Made by a program: the position numbers and the translations under genes
Part shown: positions 20,244-32,490 of the stretch, piece after piece
Position numbering within the stretch: the stretch's first letter is position 1
How the letters are laid out: each line of letters begins with the position of its first letter
The notes under the pieces: model-generated
Databases searched by the model: none
Told to the model about the DNA's origin: nothing
What the model saw: only the letters and a program-made list of their open reading frames with translations
Source: Fragilaria crotonensis
Taxonomy: Eukaryota; Bacillariophyta; Fragilariophyceae; Fragilariales; Fragilariaceae
Length of the DNA: 42,814 nucleotides
Assembly: GCA_022925895.1 (NCBI GenBank)
Contig: JAKSYS010000543.1
Coordinates: 1 to 42,814, forward strand
Reading direction: 5' to 3'

Positions 20244-22142
20244 GATTTTGTTGCAGCAATGACCTTTCAGTAATCAGCAATCAGCAATCTCAAATGGTAG
20301 ATCGGGAGACGGCGGCAGGGCGAAACAGCAAGATTGATGAAGTATTATAAAATGTCAGCAAAGAGGTGAACAAGCGCGTTCCAACCAATCACGAAACTTG
20401 AGTCCAAACTTCAAACCTTGTTCGTGGAAGGTTGAACTGTGTGTGGACTTGAAGGCAGTCGTCGTTCCGACAAAGGGAATGCGCAACAACGCAAGGTGAG
20501 CTGCCCATGCGTTTTAGTATACCTACCGTGTCACTCGTACTGGTCTACTACCGGTAGAGTAATGGAGTACTACTGTACCAGATTATTACTGTTGCAATGA
20601 ATGCTCTGCTGCAAGCCATATGTCATACACGACTTGTCGCTCATTTCTGACGACTCCACGAATGACAACGAGGCCGCCAACCACCAAACCGTTAAAGAAA
20701 AACATATTGTCCCATCAATTCCATACATTTCAGTTTTTGTTCATCAACGTCACCATTTCGTTGGTATTCAGCATAACAATCCAATTTACAAACCTTAATT
20801 CGTACGACAAGAGGACCTTGCAAAAGTCATTCCCGCGCATTGTTAGATGGGACTCGTCAGAATATGTCTTTCAAAGTTTGAAGTGGTGGTTCATGCATGT
20901 ATTACAATTCCCAATGCTAGTCAGACGCCCCTTCAATAATCGGAGTATTACGTATGGAAACTAGAAACACATACTCCAAATTCCAAATACTTCCGATGGG
21001 TGGACTGAACGTGATACACAGTGTTACTAACAGAGTGCCATTTTCGTCTGTACTCAACTTCAGTACATGTCGACTGTTTGTTCTTGGCGCCATTTCTCTA
21101 AAGTGAAACAGGGTTTTGAAATTGCAGCCAAGCGGAGCACATATTAACACACAAAGAAATGGATTGAAAGGACACAAAAAAATGTTTAAAAATATAGCTT
21201 TTTTATAGGAAGACATGCCAAGCTTGTTTCCCACATAATGAGTCAGATCGTATTCCCGCCCCAATTATGTTTGCCCTCAACGGCAGATGCTCCCATACCC
21301 GAGTACTTTTGGAGTTTGCAGTTTGCACTACGCGGTACTAATACACCTCTACTGTACTACTTGTACTACATGTGCAACAACGCCAATTTAGTCGTGACGA
21401 AAGCCACCATTCCGTCACATTGGCACAGCGAAGTGTTGGCAGGTCGCAGGGTCGAAGTCCAAATCCTTGGACCATCGTTATTGAGCGTCAGACATCACAC
21501 TACGGGTACCGGTATAGTACCTGGTAGTACGACTCATTCATCCACGTTTGACAAGGGAACACGAGCGCGATTTTTCTCTCCAGTCGTGCGTCCCTCCTCG
21601 TTCCGCCATGTTTCGAGCACACACCCGATCCGATGTAGATCCTACTGATCACCAACATGATCTTATGTTGGATACTATGCATCACATCAAAGGAATGAAG
21701 TGTCTACAGTCTACAGTACGAATTTGACATGGTGATGAGTGGCAAGAAACTACTCAGCACTACGGGTATTCGTCATTTTTGAAGACTATTGAACTCGGAG
21801 TAGGACCAACAACCAATACATACCAAGGGCTGAGAGTCCCGTCCTCGAAATGATAAACTGGCGAAGGTCAACGTATTGGACGGCTGATTATACTGTCTAA
21901 TACACAGCTGCAAAGTCTTGACACGTGCGGCTGTCTATTCTGCTGTTCAATGTAGGACTAGACGCCAAGGGCACCCCCGTTCATCAATTATTCAAAGTAA
22001 TCGGCAGAGCATTTGAGAGTCGATTAGGAAATCGTCACCAAACGAATGAATGAACATGATGTTCCTCATAATATTGATACTTCAAACTATGATAATCAGC
22101 TCGTTTTAAGACTCAATAGGAACTTGAGCAGCACGCCTGCAA
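20244..22142. other. Gene-free region of about 1.9 kb
   Basis: It separates the 5' end of tweety-like copy A from the 3' end of the coiled-coil gene. Only short, unconvincing frames occur (for example 20620-20964 and 21238-21648). There are several TACTGTAC-type short palindromic words near 20520-20590 and 21330-21370. I see no RNA gene or transposon end. Confidence 0.4.
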
Positions 22143-24724
22143 TCAATTAACCTGTGCAGGACGCTTTCTTTTCCAATTAAAGAAAAACTTGAATGGATTT
22201 CGACGCTTCTTTCGAACCGCCACTGGCTCTTCGGCCGATGTACAGTTTCGTTTGCATTCTTCTTCGAGGGCTGCAACCTTGGCCTGAAGCTCTTCTACAG
22301 ATATTGTCGATGCGTGCAACTTATCGCCGCACGCCTTCTTTTTGAAGATTTCATCCTTCACGTCCGACTTGCAATGCTTCCAAACTGCAGTCGTGTCAGC
22401 GTGCGCAAGTTGGGTCTCGCGCAAGACCTGCTTCAACGAGTTCATTTCCGACTCCTTGCTCGCAACAACATCCTGTAACGGAACCAGGACACTGGCGCAT
22501 GCCTGTGCTAGATCTCGATTGCACTCGCCTTCGAGGGCTGCAACCTTGGCCTGTAGCTCTTCCACAATTATTGTCGATGCGTGCAATTTATCGCCACAAG
22601 CCTTCTTTTTGAAGATTTCATCCTTCACGTCCGACTTGCAATGCTTCCAAACTGCAGTCGTGTCAGCGTGCGCAAGTTGGGTCTTGTGCAAGAGCTGCTT
22701 CAACGAATTGATTTCCTGTTTATCCCTGGCCGAATTCTTCATCAACGCATCGATTTCCGACTCCTTGTTCGCAACAACATCCTGCAACGGCTCCAGAACC
22801 CCAGCGCATGTTTGTGATTGGTCTCGATTGCACTCGCCTTCGAGGGCTGCAACCTTGGCCTGGAGCTCTTCCACAATTATTGTCGATGCGTGCAATTTAT
22901 GCACCACAAGCCTTCTTTGAAGATTTCATCCTTCACGTCCGACTTGCAATGCTTCCAAACCGCAGTAGTGTCAGCGTGCGCAAGTTGGGTCTTGTGCAAG
23001 AGCTGCTTCAACGAATTGATTTCCTGTTTATCCCTGGCCGAATTCTTCATCAACGCATCGATTTCCGACTCCTTGTTCGCAACAACATCCTGCAACGGCT
23101 CCAGAACCCCAGCGCATGTTTGTGATTGGTCTCGAGTGCACTCGCCTTCGAGGGCTGCAACCTTGGCCTGGAGCTCTTCTACAATTATTGTCGACGCGTG
23201 CAACTTATCACCGCATGCCTTCTTTTTGAAGATTTCGTCCTTCACGTCCGACTTGCAATGCTTCCAAACCGCAGTAGTGTCAGCATGCGCAAGTTGGGTC
23301 TTGTGCAAGAGATGCTTCAACGAATTGATTTCCTGATTATCCTTGGCCGAATTCTGCATCAACGCATCGATTTCCGCCTCCTTGCTTGCAACAACATCCT
23401 GCAAAGGCACCAGAACCCCAGCGCATGATTGTTCTAGATCTCGATTGCACTCGCCTTCAAGGGCTGCAACCTTCGCCTGTAGCTCTTCCACAATTATTGT
23501 CGACGCGTGCAACTTATTGCCACACGCCTTCTTCTTGAAGATTTCGTCCTTCACGTCCGACTTGCAATGCTTCCAAACCGCAGTAGTGTCAGCATGTGCA
23601 AGTTGGGTCTTGTGCCAGAGCTGCTTCAGCGCATTGATTTCCTGTCTATCCTTGGCCGAATTCTGCATCAACGCATTGATTTCCGACTCCTTACTTTCAA
23701 TATTGACCTGCAGCCTTACCAATTCGCTTGATCCTGCGGGCTCGTCACGTTGGCACTCAGCTTGCAGTGCTGTAAGATTTCCTTGAAGCTGCTCGACTAT
23801 TCGTTCTAGGGGATACAGCTTACTGCCACACGCCTTCTTTTTGAAGATTTCATCCTTGACATCCGACTTGCAGTGTTTCCAATCGGCAGTGGTGACTTCA
23901 AGTTTGGAGGTAGTGTCTGCAAGCAATCGCTTCATGGTCATAATATCGCGTTGGTACTGGATGGAATCCTTTTCAAGGTTGGATATTTGTGATTGGTACT
24001 CCTGCGCACCCTTTTGCAGATCAATAACATGAAGTCTGTATTTTTCACTTTCGTCCTTGGATAATTGTAATTCGTTCACTAGTTGCTTGTTTTCGTCAAG
24101 CAGTCCTTTCATTTTGTTTTGCAAGTCGGTAATTTGTCGATGTAGCTCCTCCATGTCCTTGGTTGGCACACCAGTACTAGCGCCGTTTGTGCCATTTGCC
24201 GCGCGGCAGGCATCTTCGGTTAAAAAGGCTACTGTCGACCATGTCGCCTTGCAGAGTGTCAAGTCCTGAATCAAATAACACTCGGTGCCAGAACAGGGTG
24301 ACATGCCGCAGATGCTGTAGCTCAACCCAATCACCCAAAACATTGCCAAAGTGGAAAAGATGTAAATGGAGAGACACCACTTTTCTCGGATATTCAAGTT
24401 CCCAACGTTGCTCAGAGCGTTCCAAGTCTTGCGACGACGGGAGACCTCTGTTTTGACAATGAGCGTATTCTTCGAGGAACTACTTGTAATTATTGAGTCA
24501 TCTCGAGCTTCCGAAACTTTAGTCATGACTTGAAGAGGAGTATTTGTCGTTTTTTGCTTCTTTTCCGCATAGCCTTCCGCTCCAGAAGGTCTCTTATTCT
24601 TCATGAATTCATCCATCTTCGTGCCTTTCCCTGGAAGTATCAACGAATTCTTCTGGCGATGTTGATGTTGTTGCTGCTGCTGCTGTAATGGAGTTCGTCT
24701 CTTGGTTCTCGTATCCACAACCAT
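22143..24724 (-). CDS. Type II membrane protein with tandem 103-residue coiled-coil repeats (one frame-break site)
   Basis: The ATG is at 24724. Residues 1-115 are a basic N-terminus with a Gln/His run (LQQQQQQHQH) and a KKQK-type basic patch. Residues 116-139 form one transmembrane helix (CLSIYIFSTLAMFWVIGLSYSI). The rest is a long coiled coil with a Cys-containing spacer before it. It contains six copies of WKHCKSDVKDEIFKKKACG, spaced 103 residues (309 bp) apart. One interval near 22430 is 14 residues (two heptads) shorter. The C-terminus is basic (KKRRNPFKFFFNWKRKRP). At 22896-22912 one repeat copy reads with +1 and -2 base changes, so the frame ends as KEGLWCINC and the remaining 254-codon part (22143-22907) is one frame over. 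No family is recognised. A Golgi or cell-surface tether-like role is only a guess from the architecture. Confidence 0.75.
22305..23900 (-). repeat. 309-bp tandem coding repeats
   Basis: There are six units containing the block for WKHCKSDVKDEIF. Units near 22600-22900 and 22910-23210 are almost identical in DNA, suggesting recent duplication or homogenisation, while the unit near 23860 is clearly diverged. Confidence 0.85.
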
Positions 24725-27677
24725 TACGAATCAGGTATTGCTGAACTTGTATAGCTGCAAACAGATCGCGTCTGGTGGCTGGTTGTATCTTCGTTGTCGT
24801 ATGTTAAACGACAGGTGTAACGAAATAGTTGTGAATGTGTTGCCAAGGCAAACGGTCATCATTCCCAGTGTCGCACTCAGAGTGTATAATATATAACTGT
24901 AACGGTCACTTTTTGGTTCGACCAATTGGAGTCGAGTACAGGTTCGAATCACTCGAATCACGTGTCGAACAATGGTCGAATCGGGATTTATCTGCGCACG
25001 ACGTTCAAGTACTACATCTTCAGAGCGAGGCGATGCTATCGAGTCGACAGTACCTCTGACGTATCTTGAGTGCTGTCTCCTCGCATGATATGTTCTGTAG
25101 ACCTAAGTGCAACCAGTACGATTATCCATCAAAGGTCAACATGCATGATCACAATATGATGATTTGTTGTCAGGAATCCTCTTCTGACAGCACATCTAAA
25201 TTCTACCACCAAGCATGCGATGACAATGTTTCTTGGATTAAGCAGCAGATGACAAATTAGGCGGATCTCTGCAGGATACAAAGGCTGCCATCATTCGGTA
25301 GTTAACTTGTTTTTCCATATGTTTGGGCCTGCTGGCACCAGTTTACAAGCTATATCGAGCTATTTAACCTCCTCCAGCAAGCAATTGCTGCTTGCTTTTG
25401 GTTCTCTTCAAGAAAGCGTGTGTAGTCGTCACACAAGAAGGTTGTTTTGGTAGTGGTAGGTACCCCTGTTAGCTGCTGGTGTCTTGTTCATGAAACATGA
25501 TGATGACAAGTTCAGGATGGGACAATCATCTACACATCTTTATGCAACAAAGTAGCTACTTCTCCGGTGGCCATCACTGTTAATGTGCTCTTCTATCACT
25601 ATGAAGAAGCAGATTGACAACACCAATTAAAGAAAAAGACGAGGATTCTAGCAGGCTCCCTGATTCCATTGGCAGAATAGACTGCACGTATTGCTAATGG
25701 AAAAGTTGCATTGTTTCCGGGGCATGTTCCAAGTCAGGAGGTACTAGTACTAAGTCTGGGTGTGCTATTGTACAGAGCTAGCTACTCATCTCTTTCCACA
25801 TGGTTATCCTTGAACTACTTAAACCCGCAATAGGAAGGCAGATGTGTTCTGTGACAGAGCACTTGAGCATGTGGTTCATCCTGAAGGAAAGGATTATTAT
25901 ATCTTCAATAGCAGAAGAAGGCGATGCTGCAGAGCAGCTGTAAGAAGACAGCTATAGTATGTGGACACGTGATTATTGTAATGTTTGACTCATGGTAACG
26001 GATGCTAGGGAATTAGTTAGGAAAACTGGAGCAGCCAGAGTGCACAGTAGGTGCTGACGTATACTAGACATTACTGTGGACAAAAGGGATTGATAGAACG
26101 GCGGCGGTATTGGGGGTTTAGGGGAATATAGCCTGAGGTGTACTGGGTAGCATACAGAAACTATGCAGTGACAAGTTGTTGCTTTAATCCTTGAGAGGAC
26201 GCGTAGAAGCAATTTCAGTCACTTAAAGCCAGCATGGCTTGTTGGTGACAGCAGGATTATTTGATTTGATCATCCAGCATGGCAGCACAAAGTAATTCTG
26301 AAAACAGGCAACAAGAATGACAGATGGATGTCATAAAAAAGTCTCAAGATATCTTGTTGAATGATAAGAGTTGCCTCCAAAATACTAGCCTGTTGACTTG
26401 AACCAGAGTTGGAAGTGAGGAGTTAGTTCCAGCGCTTTCATAATTCCAGTGCTGAGTACTAGGCCTGAAGCACCCTTGTGACTCGGCCCACGTAAGCAGT
26501 AGTAGCTCACCGGATCCGATTATCGGCAGGCGAAATGGAATCATCCAGTGACGAGGTGTTGGTGTAGCCCCCCTTGCTGGAGTCTGGGTATCACGGTGTC
26601 GTTGTATTGAAGGAAAGCACAGACCGTACGTGCCGTTAGTGGAACTTCAACTTTGGATACCCGGTTTCAATAAGCAATTCCTATGTCGACCAATACAGGG
26701 CTCTAGCTAGAATGACTTGAAGTCGGAGTTGGCCTACTAGACTGCAAGTTGAACATCAAAGAAAGATGGACATTGAACTCTGTTTTTTTTTGGCACTACT
26801 ACTCTATGGTCTACAAAGACCTCCCTCTCTCTTAGTTCTGCAGTACTCCAGTAGACCACAATGCGCTCCAGTTGTGGTATAGCGTGTGTAATAGATAGGG
26901 CAGCCCTTATGGCAAACTCGTTCACTTCTGATCAGAACACTGGAATTTCAATTCGAGTATGACCCCAAACAATGACTTCGCTGTTGCAAGCTTTGTTACG
27001 TTGTGGAAGTGTGAATGAAACCTTGCCCAGGACATCCAGAAACGTCATGATGCTCAGAAGACAATAAACGTTTCAAATACTATCCGCAATTGGATGCCGT
27101 ACTATAAGAAGGGTAAACTAAGTTCTATTGTCAGACATGTCAGTTCCAGCGCGATCCTCTGAAACGTTTTCAATCGGAAGTATTCCCCTTCACGAAAACA
27201 CATGTAGCTTTGACGTTTTGGCGACATAAGTCTGGCATGTCATTCCTTGTTTGTGATAGTGAAAAGTCCTCTGCGTGCTCGAAATTAGCTCCTGCGTTCG
27301 TCGTGGTACAATATACAAAATGGGCAATACTGATTTTCGCGGAGACATTTGCGTCAGTACTCGTGAGTTCAGTAGGATTTTGTCCATTTTTCTGCCGGAC
27401 GCACTGTACTTACAAGATTCCTTGTCCTGGACTTCTCCAGTTCTGTGGACTTCGTCTGCTGATTCCTACAGTCTGCCATAGTGCCGCATGTTTGCAACAT
27501 GAGTTTAGGCTACGCGTCATCTACGCGCGATCAATCTGCCACATAGACGTCTCGGACAGCGGAGTGTGGGCACAATAGTAATGAAAAGCACCTTTGCATT
27601 TTCGGTTTTTCAATCCAACCACGGTAGAGTATACGTTTCATCAAGCGTTCATTAACACCTTGTTGTCAAAAGTCATC
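24725..27677. other. Gene-free region of about 3 kb
   Basis: It lies between the divergent starts of the coiled-coil gene and the kinase gene. The first few hundred bases may hold the coiled-coil promoter. From about 25260 to 27590 no frame exceeds 122 codons and no terminal repeats, RNA genes or conserved motifs are recognised. It may be a decayed transposon, but I cannot show that. Confidence 0.4.
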
Positions 27678-29130
27678 ATGTCTCGTCGATCTGAAACGGG
27701 AAGAAATGGTAGCATAAGCGACTCTCTCCCGCAGACTCTGTCCGAACGCGGAACAGACATCCTAAAGGACGTCTTGAATTCTCCAATCTTCTCGTCAGGC
27801 CTTGTCAACGAGCAGGTTCCGTCATTCGCTCGCGATGGTAAGTTCGAAACAATCAACATCGGCTCATTCATTTCATGGAGGTCTCATTGATTCTTAACAC
27901 CATCATTACTCACAGACATCAAGCTCGGCGAGGTGCTTGGATTCGGAACCTTCGGGGTCGTACGAGAAGTCACTGAGATTCGATGCAGTCACGCGGTCAT
28001 CGGTAATGGCATGCCAAACACAGAGGCACTAGTTGATTCTTCATCCTTTCTTTACCTCAATGACACTCTTTCTGGCGATGCCCCTGCTGGAGCATCAGTA
28101 TCGCCGACTGGGGTGTCGCAGCATTTGAACCAAAATGATAGATTCGCCGTGACACGACTGCAAATGTCGACTCGATGCTTTCGAGGTGGTGATGCACGAT
28201 ACGCCCTGAAACACTTATTGCTCGAGGATGCCAACGAGAAGGAGAGTGATAACGCCCGAATTGATCTCGCAATTGAAGTCAAATATCTTCAAGTTCTATC
28301 CCATCCTCACATCATTAAGTTGCGAGGACTTTTCCAGACTGATGATCCATTTCATCTAGCATATTTCTTCATTATGGATCGGCTTTATGATACACTAGAA
28401 GACAAAATGAAAGAATGGACAGGTTGCCAGCGAAGCTTATGGAAAGAAACGTTCTCTTCTTGTTATGGAGATCCGATGGATCATGAGTATATTCCGGAGA
28501 AAGATTTGATGACGCAACGACTTCTAGTTGCCCACGACATCGCTTCAGCCTTTGATTACATGCATACCAACAAAGTGTTGCACCGGTGAGTCAAAATATC
28601 GTAAATTCAGGATCATCATGTCGCATACATCGACATGCATTCTCACTCTTTTGCTATGCAGTGACATCAAACCTCAAAATATGGGATTTGATGTTCGTGG
28701 CAACATTAAGGTGTTCGACTTTGGTCTCGCAAAGTCACTCGTCCCGGAACTCAAGCGCAATGTGGACTGCTATATAATTTGACAGCCAAGTCCGGCTCGC
28801 TACCGTACATGGCACCAGAGGTGGCCATGTCAAAACCATACAACGAGAAATGTGACGTGTATTCGTTCGGCATTCTCTTCTACGAAATCGTCGCATTGAA
28901 GCCTCCATTTTCGCAACATGTACTGAAGAATTATACTGCCAAAGTCTTGAAGGGTGGAGCGCGTCCTCCTATCAAACGCACTTTCCTCGTGCACCAAGAA
29001 AATTCTCAAGAGTTCATGGTCCGTGTCGCACACTAACCGACCAGACATGGCAACGATTGTCAAGCTAATTCAAAGCGACGTTGAGCTCTTGGAACAGGAG
29101 CCCTCGTCCACGCCCGGTCAAACCATATGA
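27678..29130 (+). CDS. Protein kinase (three exons, two frame breaks)
   Basis: Exons are 27678-27837, 27916-28585 and 28662-29130, with consensus GT-AG introns in matching phases (GATG^GTAAG, ACAG^ACATC; CACCG^GTGAG, GCAG^TGACATC). Kinase motifs are the Gly loop LGFGTFGVV, the beta-3 Lys in ARYALKHL, the helix-C Glu in AIEVKYL, HRDIKPQN (split by intron 2), DFGLAKS, a SLPYMAPE activation-loop end and CDVYSFGILFYEI. A Ser/Asn-rich insert of about 70 residues lies between the Gly loop and the Lys. The frame breaks at the (TA)3 run 28771-28776 (two bases too many before NLTAKSGS) and again near 28985. Beyond that, the expected SCTKKILKSSWSV..NRPDMATIVKL..EQEP continues to TGA at 29128-29130. It is probably a Ser/Thr kinase. 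Targets are unknown. Confidence 0.8.
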
Positions 29131-31156
29131 TGAATCTTTCCAAGCACAGTTTAAATGGTGGTCGTGATGACAAGTCGTCGTCACAAGGATTCGATGACGA
29201 TAAACACCCGGTGAAGGTACTTTCCGTGTTCTAAACGGAGACCCTTGACATCGTTGCAATTAACCGCGCAAACCCAAGTCTTCATACCCAACACGAATAA
29301 ATAGATTGCATTGTGAGCCTTTCTCCCAGTCAGTTTATGTACTTCATTTGGTTTTGTGCTTACGTAGGAAGGCATGAGTACACTTTTGTACCTCCGAGAC
29401 AGATGCAACACAACTCCTATCGTTGGAGAGTAGTCACTCTGCTGTATATGTGATGAATCCCTGAAAAAGACAATTCGCTCGATTTCTTGTCGTGTCGACA
29501 TTTTCTTATGCTGGCCGCATTATTCCGAGCGGATTAAATCCAAAAAGTACGTTGTGCTTTACATATGCGTCTCTGTTTGTGCGGGTATGCACTGATACTC
29601 TGATGCCATGGTTGTTCGTCTGATCTTCCATGATCGTGGGAGACCAAGCATTGTGGGCAGGGCATGAATCAATGCCTGCATACATCTATAGCTCGTATAG
29701 TCGGTCAACTACTCGCAACAGTACTGGAATATGTCAGGTGCTTCAAATCTCATAGTTTAGGTATTTACTTTCATCGAAGCTCTGAAAGGTGAAATGAAAC
29801 CCTTTGCCTCGTCTGGGGTCAGTTGAACACACGTATCCCTTCGTTGTCGCCGTCGCTGTTGTATCGATAATGGATGGTGATAATATGAGGTCCATGAGCT
29901 CAGAAAATGATACATCTTGGAGGCGCAAGGACGGCCTTTTCGACAAAGGAATGGAGACATGCGCACTGCTGCTAGTCAACGGAATGGCAGGTTCATGGCG
30001 TCGACTGGCGAACTTTCGCCGTTTGCATGGTCGACACTGACAGTCGTTAGTGGCAGTGCACACTGTCAACGATACGCGACACTTTGATTTGTTTTCTTAA
30101 TCTCCTGTTGCCTTTGGCCGTGACAGTTGTTTGATGGAGAATGATGAAGTCCAGATTGTCAAGTTCCATTATCATGTTGGTGGTTGCTGAAGGTCAGATT
30201 TGCGATTTTGATTCGTTTTGACCCGATTACATTGGATAGAAATTGTGATTCGAAAATTTTCAATACCAGGTGTGTCTTGTTACGATTTTTGGTATGATGA
30301 GACATGGGGTAGGAGTGTTTTATGATCACGTAGTTTTCGTGTGTTCGACGTTTCTCCAGAATTCCAATCATGTCCATGAGCCCATGTCTCGCAGAAGTCG
30401 TACGTTTCATCAAAACAGGGTCGATTCAGGCGCGATGTGCAATATGCAGCACTACCAACGCCGCACAACGAGAAGTCGGAAGTTTTGAGTGATGGTTCAC
30501 GGCATTTAATTGCTGATGCTGAACAGAACGATGTGCAAGTTGCGCGGAGTACTTGTACTCTAATGGCCATGGTGTGTTTGCACCATGAAGTGGCGGGTTT
30601 CATTGTTTCAATGTGGAGATCAGAGTCTGCGGAACACGAATCGCGTCACACTGTGACGTCACGGTATAGTCTCCTCGTGGTTGTTACATATCATATGTAT
30701 ATCATATATCATTGACATATGACCAGTGACATGTGACATGTGACCATGACGACGGTGCTTTGTGCTTTACCCTGCCACAGTGTGGCTTGTACAATACGGG
30801 ATACGGGGAACTGTGGTACTCCAGTACATCGGAGATCTTGGTAATAGTACATGTATATGAATGTATACTGCACAGTACACCGAATCTACCGGTAGGCATG
30901 GTATGGTAGTTCTTGCCGAGTATTCGGCGTACAGTACCACTTAACCACTGTACGCCAGTATGTCGTATGTTGCGTTACTGTATGCATATGCGTCTTGCTT
31001 TGAGCAGTTTTCCACAAGTAATGGAAGGGGCGAATTGCGTGACTTCCGTATCTTCAAGCAATCTCGACACTAAGGCGAGGTCAGTCGACACTCTCAACTT
31101 GTTGACATTGCCACATTCCTGGGAACTAACCTCGTCTCAACCAGGAGAAGACTATA
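29131..31156. other. Largely gene-free region of about 2 kb
   Basis: It separates the kinase from tweety-like copy B. Apart from one possible short gene (29743-30069, listed separately) it holds only AT-rich and CATATG/TGACATGTGAC-type short repeats near 30680-30745. Confidence 0.4.
29743..30069 (-). CDS. Possible short hypothetical gene or exon
   Basis: This minus-strand frame of 108 codons reads CKRRKFASRRHEP, then SSSAHVSIPLSKRPSLRLQDVSFSELMDLILSPS and GKGFHFTFQSFDESKY. The composition is protein-like (basic nuclear-style patch, then an amphipathic segment). It lacks an ATG at its start. A TTGACAG acceptor-like site directly upstream could join it to an unseen exon. No family is recognised. 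Confidence 0.3.
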   Translation of the reverse strand: MTVCTATNDCQCRPCKRRKFASRRHEPAIPLTSSSAHVSIPLSKRPSLRLQDVSFSELMDLILSPSIIDTTATATTKGYVCSTDPRRGKGFHFTFQSFDESKYLNYEI

Positions 31157-32159
31157 ATGGATAATTTTACCATGGATAATTCTACCATGGATAGCTTGAC
31201 AATACCATCACAGGTGTACTCACCGGTACGTCGTGAGCTTGCCGGATCTGTGTAAGCTGCGTCTCATTCTCATGTATGGGAGTACGCATTCTGTCCTGCG
31301 TCTCCTTTCCCATAATTCTGTGCCCTTCCTCTAACTCGTCCTTGCCGTCTGCTATCAGAATCCTGCCATCGAAATCTTGCGAAGTGCTCCAAGTATGGGT
31401 AGGAATGAAGAGTTTGCGCTCTTGGCCTCTGAGGATCAAGAAATAGATCGAATATACATCGGGACTGATGTTTCTCGGGTACTTCTATCTTGCCTTCTTT
31501 TTCGTATGGACTGGAGTCGTTTTGATGTTCAAATGCATGGGACCAGAAAAGGTTGGGTTCTGGTCAGGACACGCCATGCAGCCGATCGAAGTGCAACCCA
31601 AGTCATTCATCCGACGATATAGGATTATATTGGTTCGATCCGTCGTTGGTAAGGCAGCTTTGGTGTGGATAGCCTTCGTCATTGTCTTTTTGACTGTGGG
31701 ACTGAATGGTCTAAACGAAGCCAAGACGTTGTTCAAGGAGAGCTTCATTGTAAGTCAACCTCGAAATGCATTTGCAATCTCATTGCTCTAGTGACTATAC
31801 CGTACTGAAAATCCTGCGACATAGGAACTGAATACCGTGATTGATGCAGCCGCTGCGGCCAAGCAGAACTTCAATTCCAGACTGACGAAGCTATCGTGAT
31901 GAGGACAACGTGGTGTTGGACATGACAAGCTTTGCCGCTTACAGGACATCAGAAGGGCAGCAACGAAAGCAGCAGCATTCCACTCAGCATAGGGCTCGAC
32001 GCACAGCTCGCATCACATCTTCTGTGCGTCGGGCGAACACTGACGAGGAAACGGCGAGTAAGCTAGATGCTCTGTTTGCAAAGTTAGCATCTGAGTCCGC
32101 TGCAACCGATGCTCAAACTCCCACCCCAAGTCCAGTCAGAACAGCATCGAATCGTCCTG

Positions 32160-32490
32160 AAGGCAACGTGCACGGCAGAAATACGAATCGACCTATAAGT
32201 TTGAATCTCGGTTTCCTTGCTAACGCTCCTGTCGCCAATGTGGATGGCGCGAATACGAATCAACCTACAATTGTCTTGAATCTCGGTGATCTTGCAGACA
32301 TTCCCATTGCCAATGTGGATGACGCGAAAACGGATCAACCATTACTGGATCTAAGTTTTCTTTCAGTTACAGATGCACCCGTTGCCAATGTGGATGGAAC
32401 GAATACAGATCAACCATCAGATTTACGTTTGGCTTCCCCGACTGATCCTCCCGTGGCAAACTTGGGTGGAGCGGATACTGATCAACCTGT
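32160..32490 (+). repeat. Five tandem repeats of about 72-75 bp in the first loop of copy B
   Basis: Each unit encodes a variant of PVANVDGTNTDQP followed by L.L or S.TD spacers. Unit starts are near 32160, 32232, 32305, 32380 and 32452. Copy C keeps one to two diverged units. Copy A has none. Confidence 0.75.

Noticed and set aside
22342-23786. Overlapping plus-strand Cys/Ser-rich ORFs with internal repeats
   Set aside because: They mirror the coiled-coil repeats on the other strand. The minus-strand frame has heptads and a transmembrane helix, so it is the coding one.
24937-24965. GGTTCGAATC, a perfect tRNA B-box-like word
   Set aside because: The flanking bases do not pair as a T stem, and no A box or acceptor stem is found at the right spacing.
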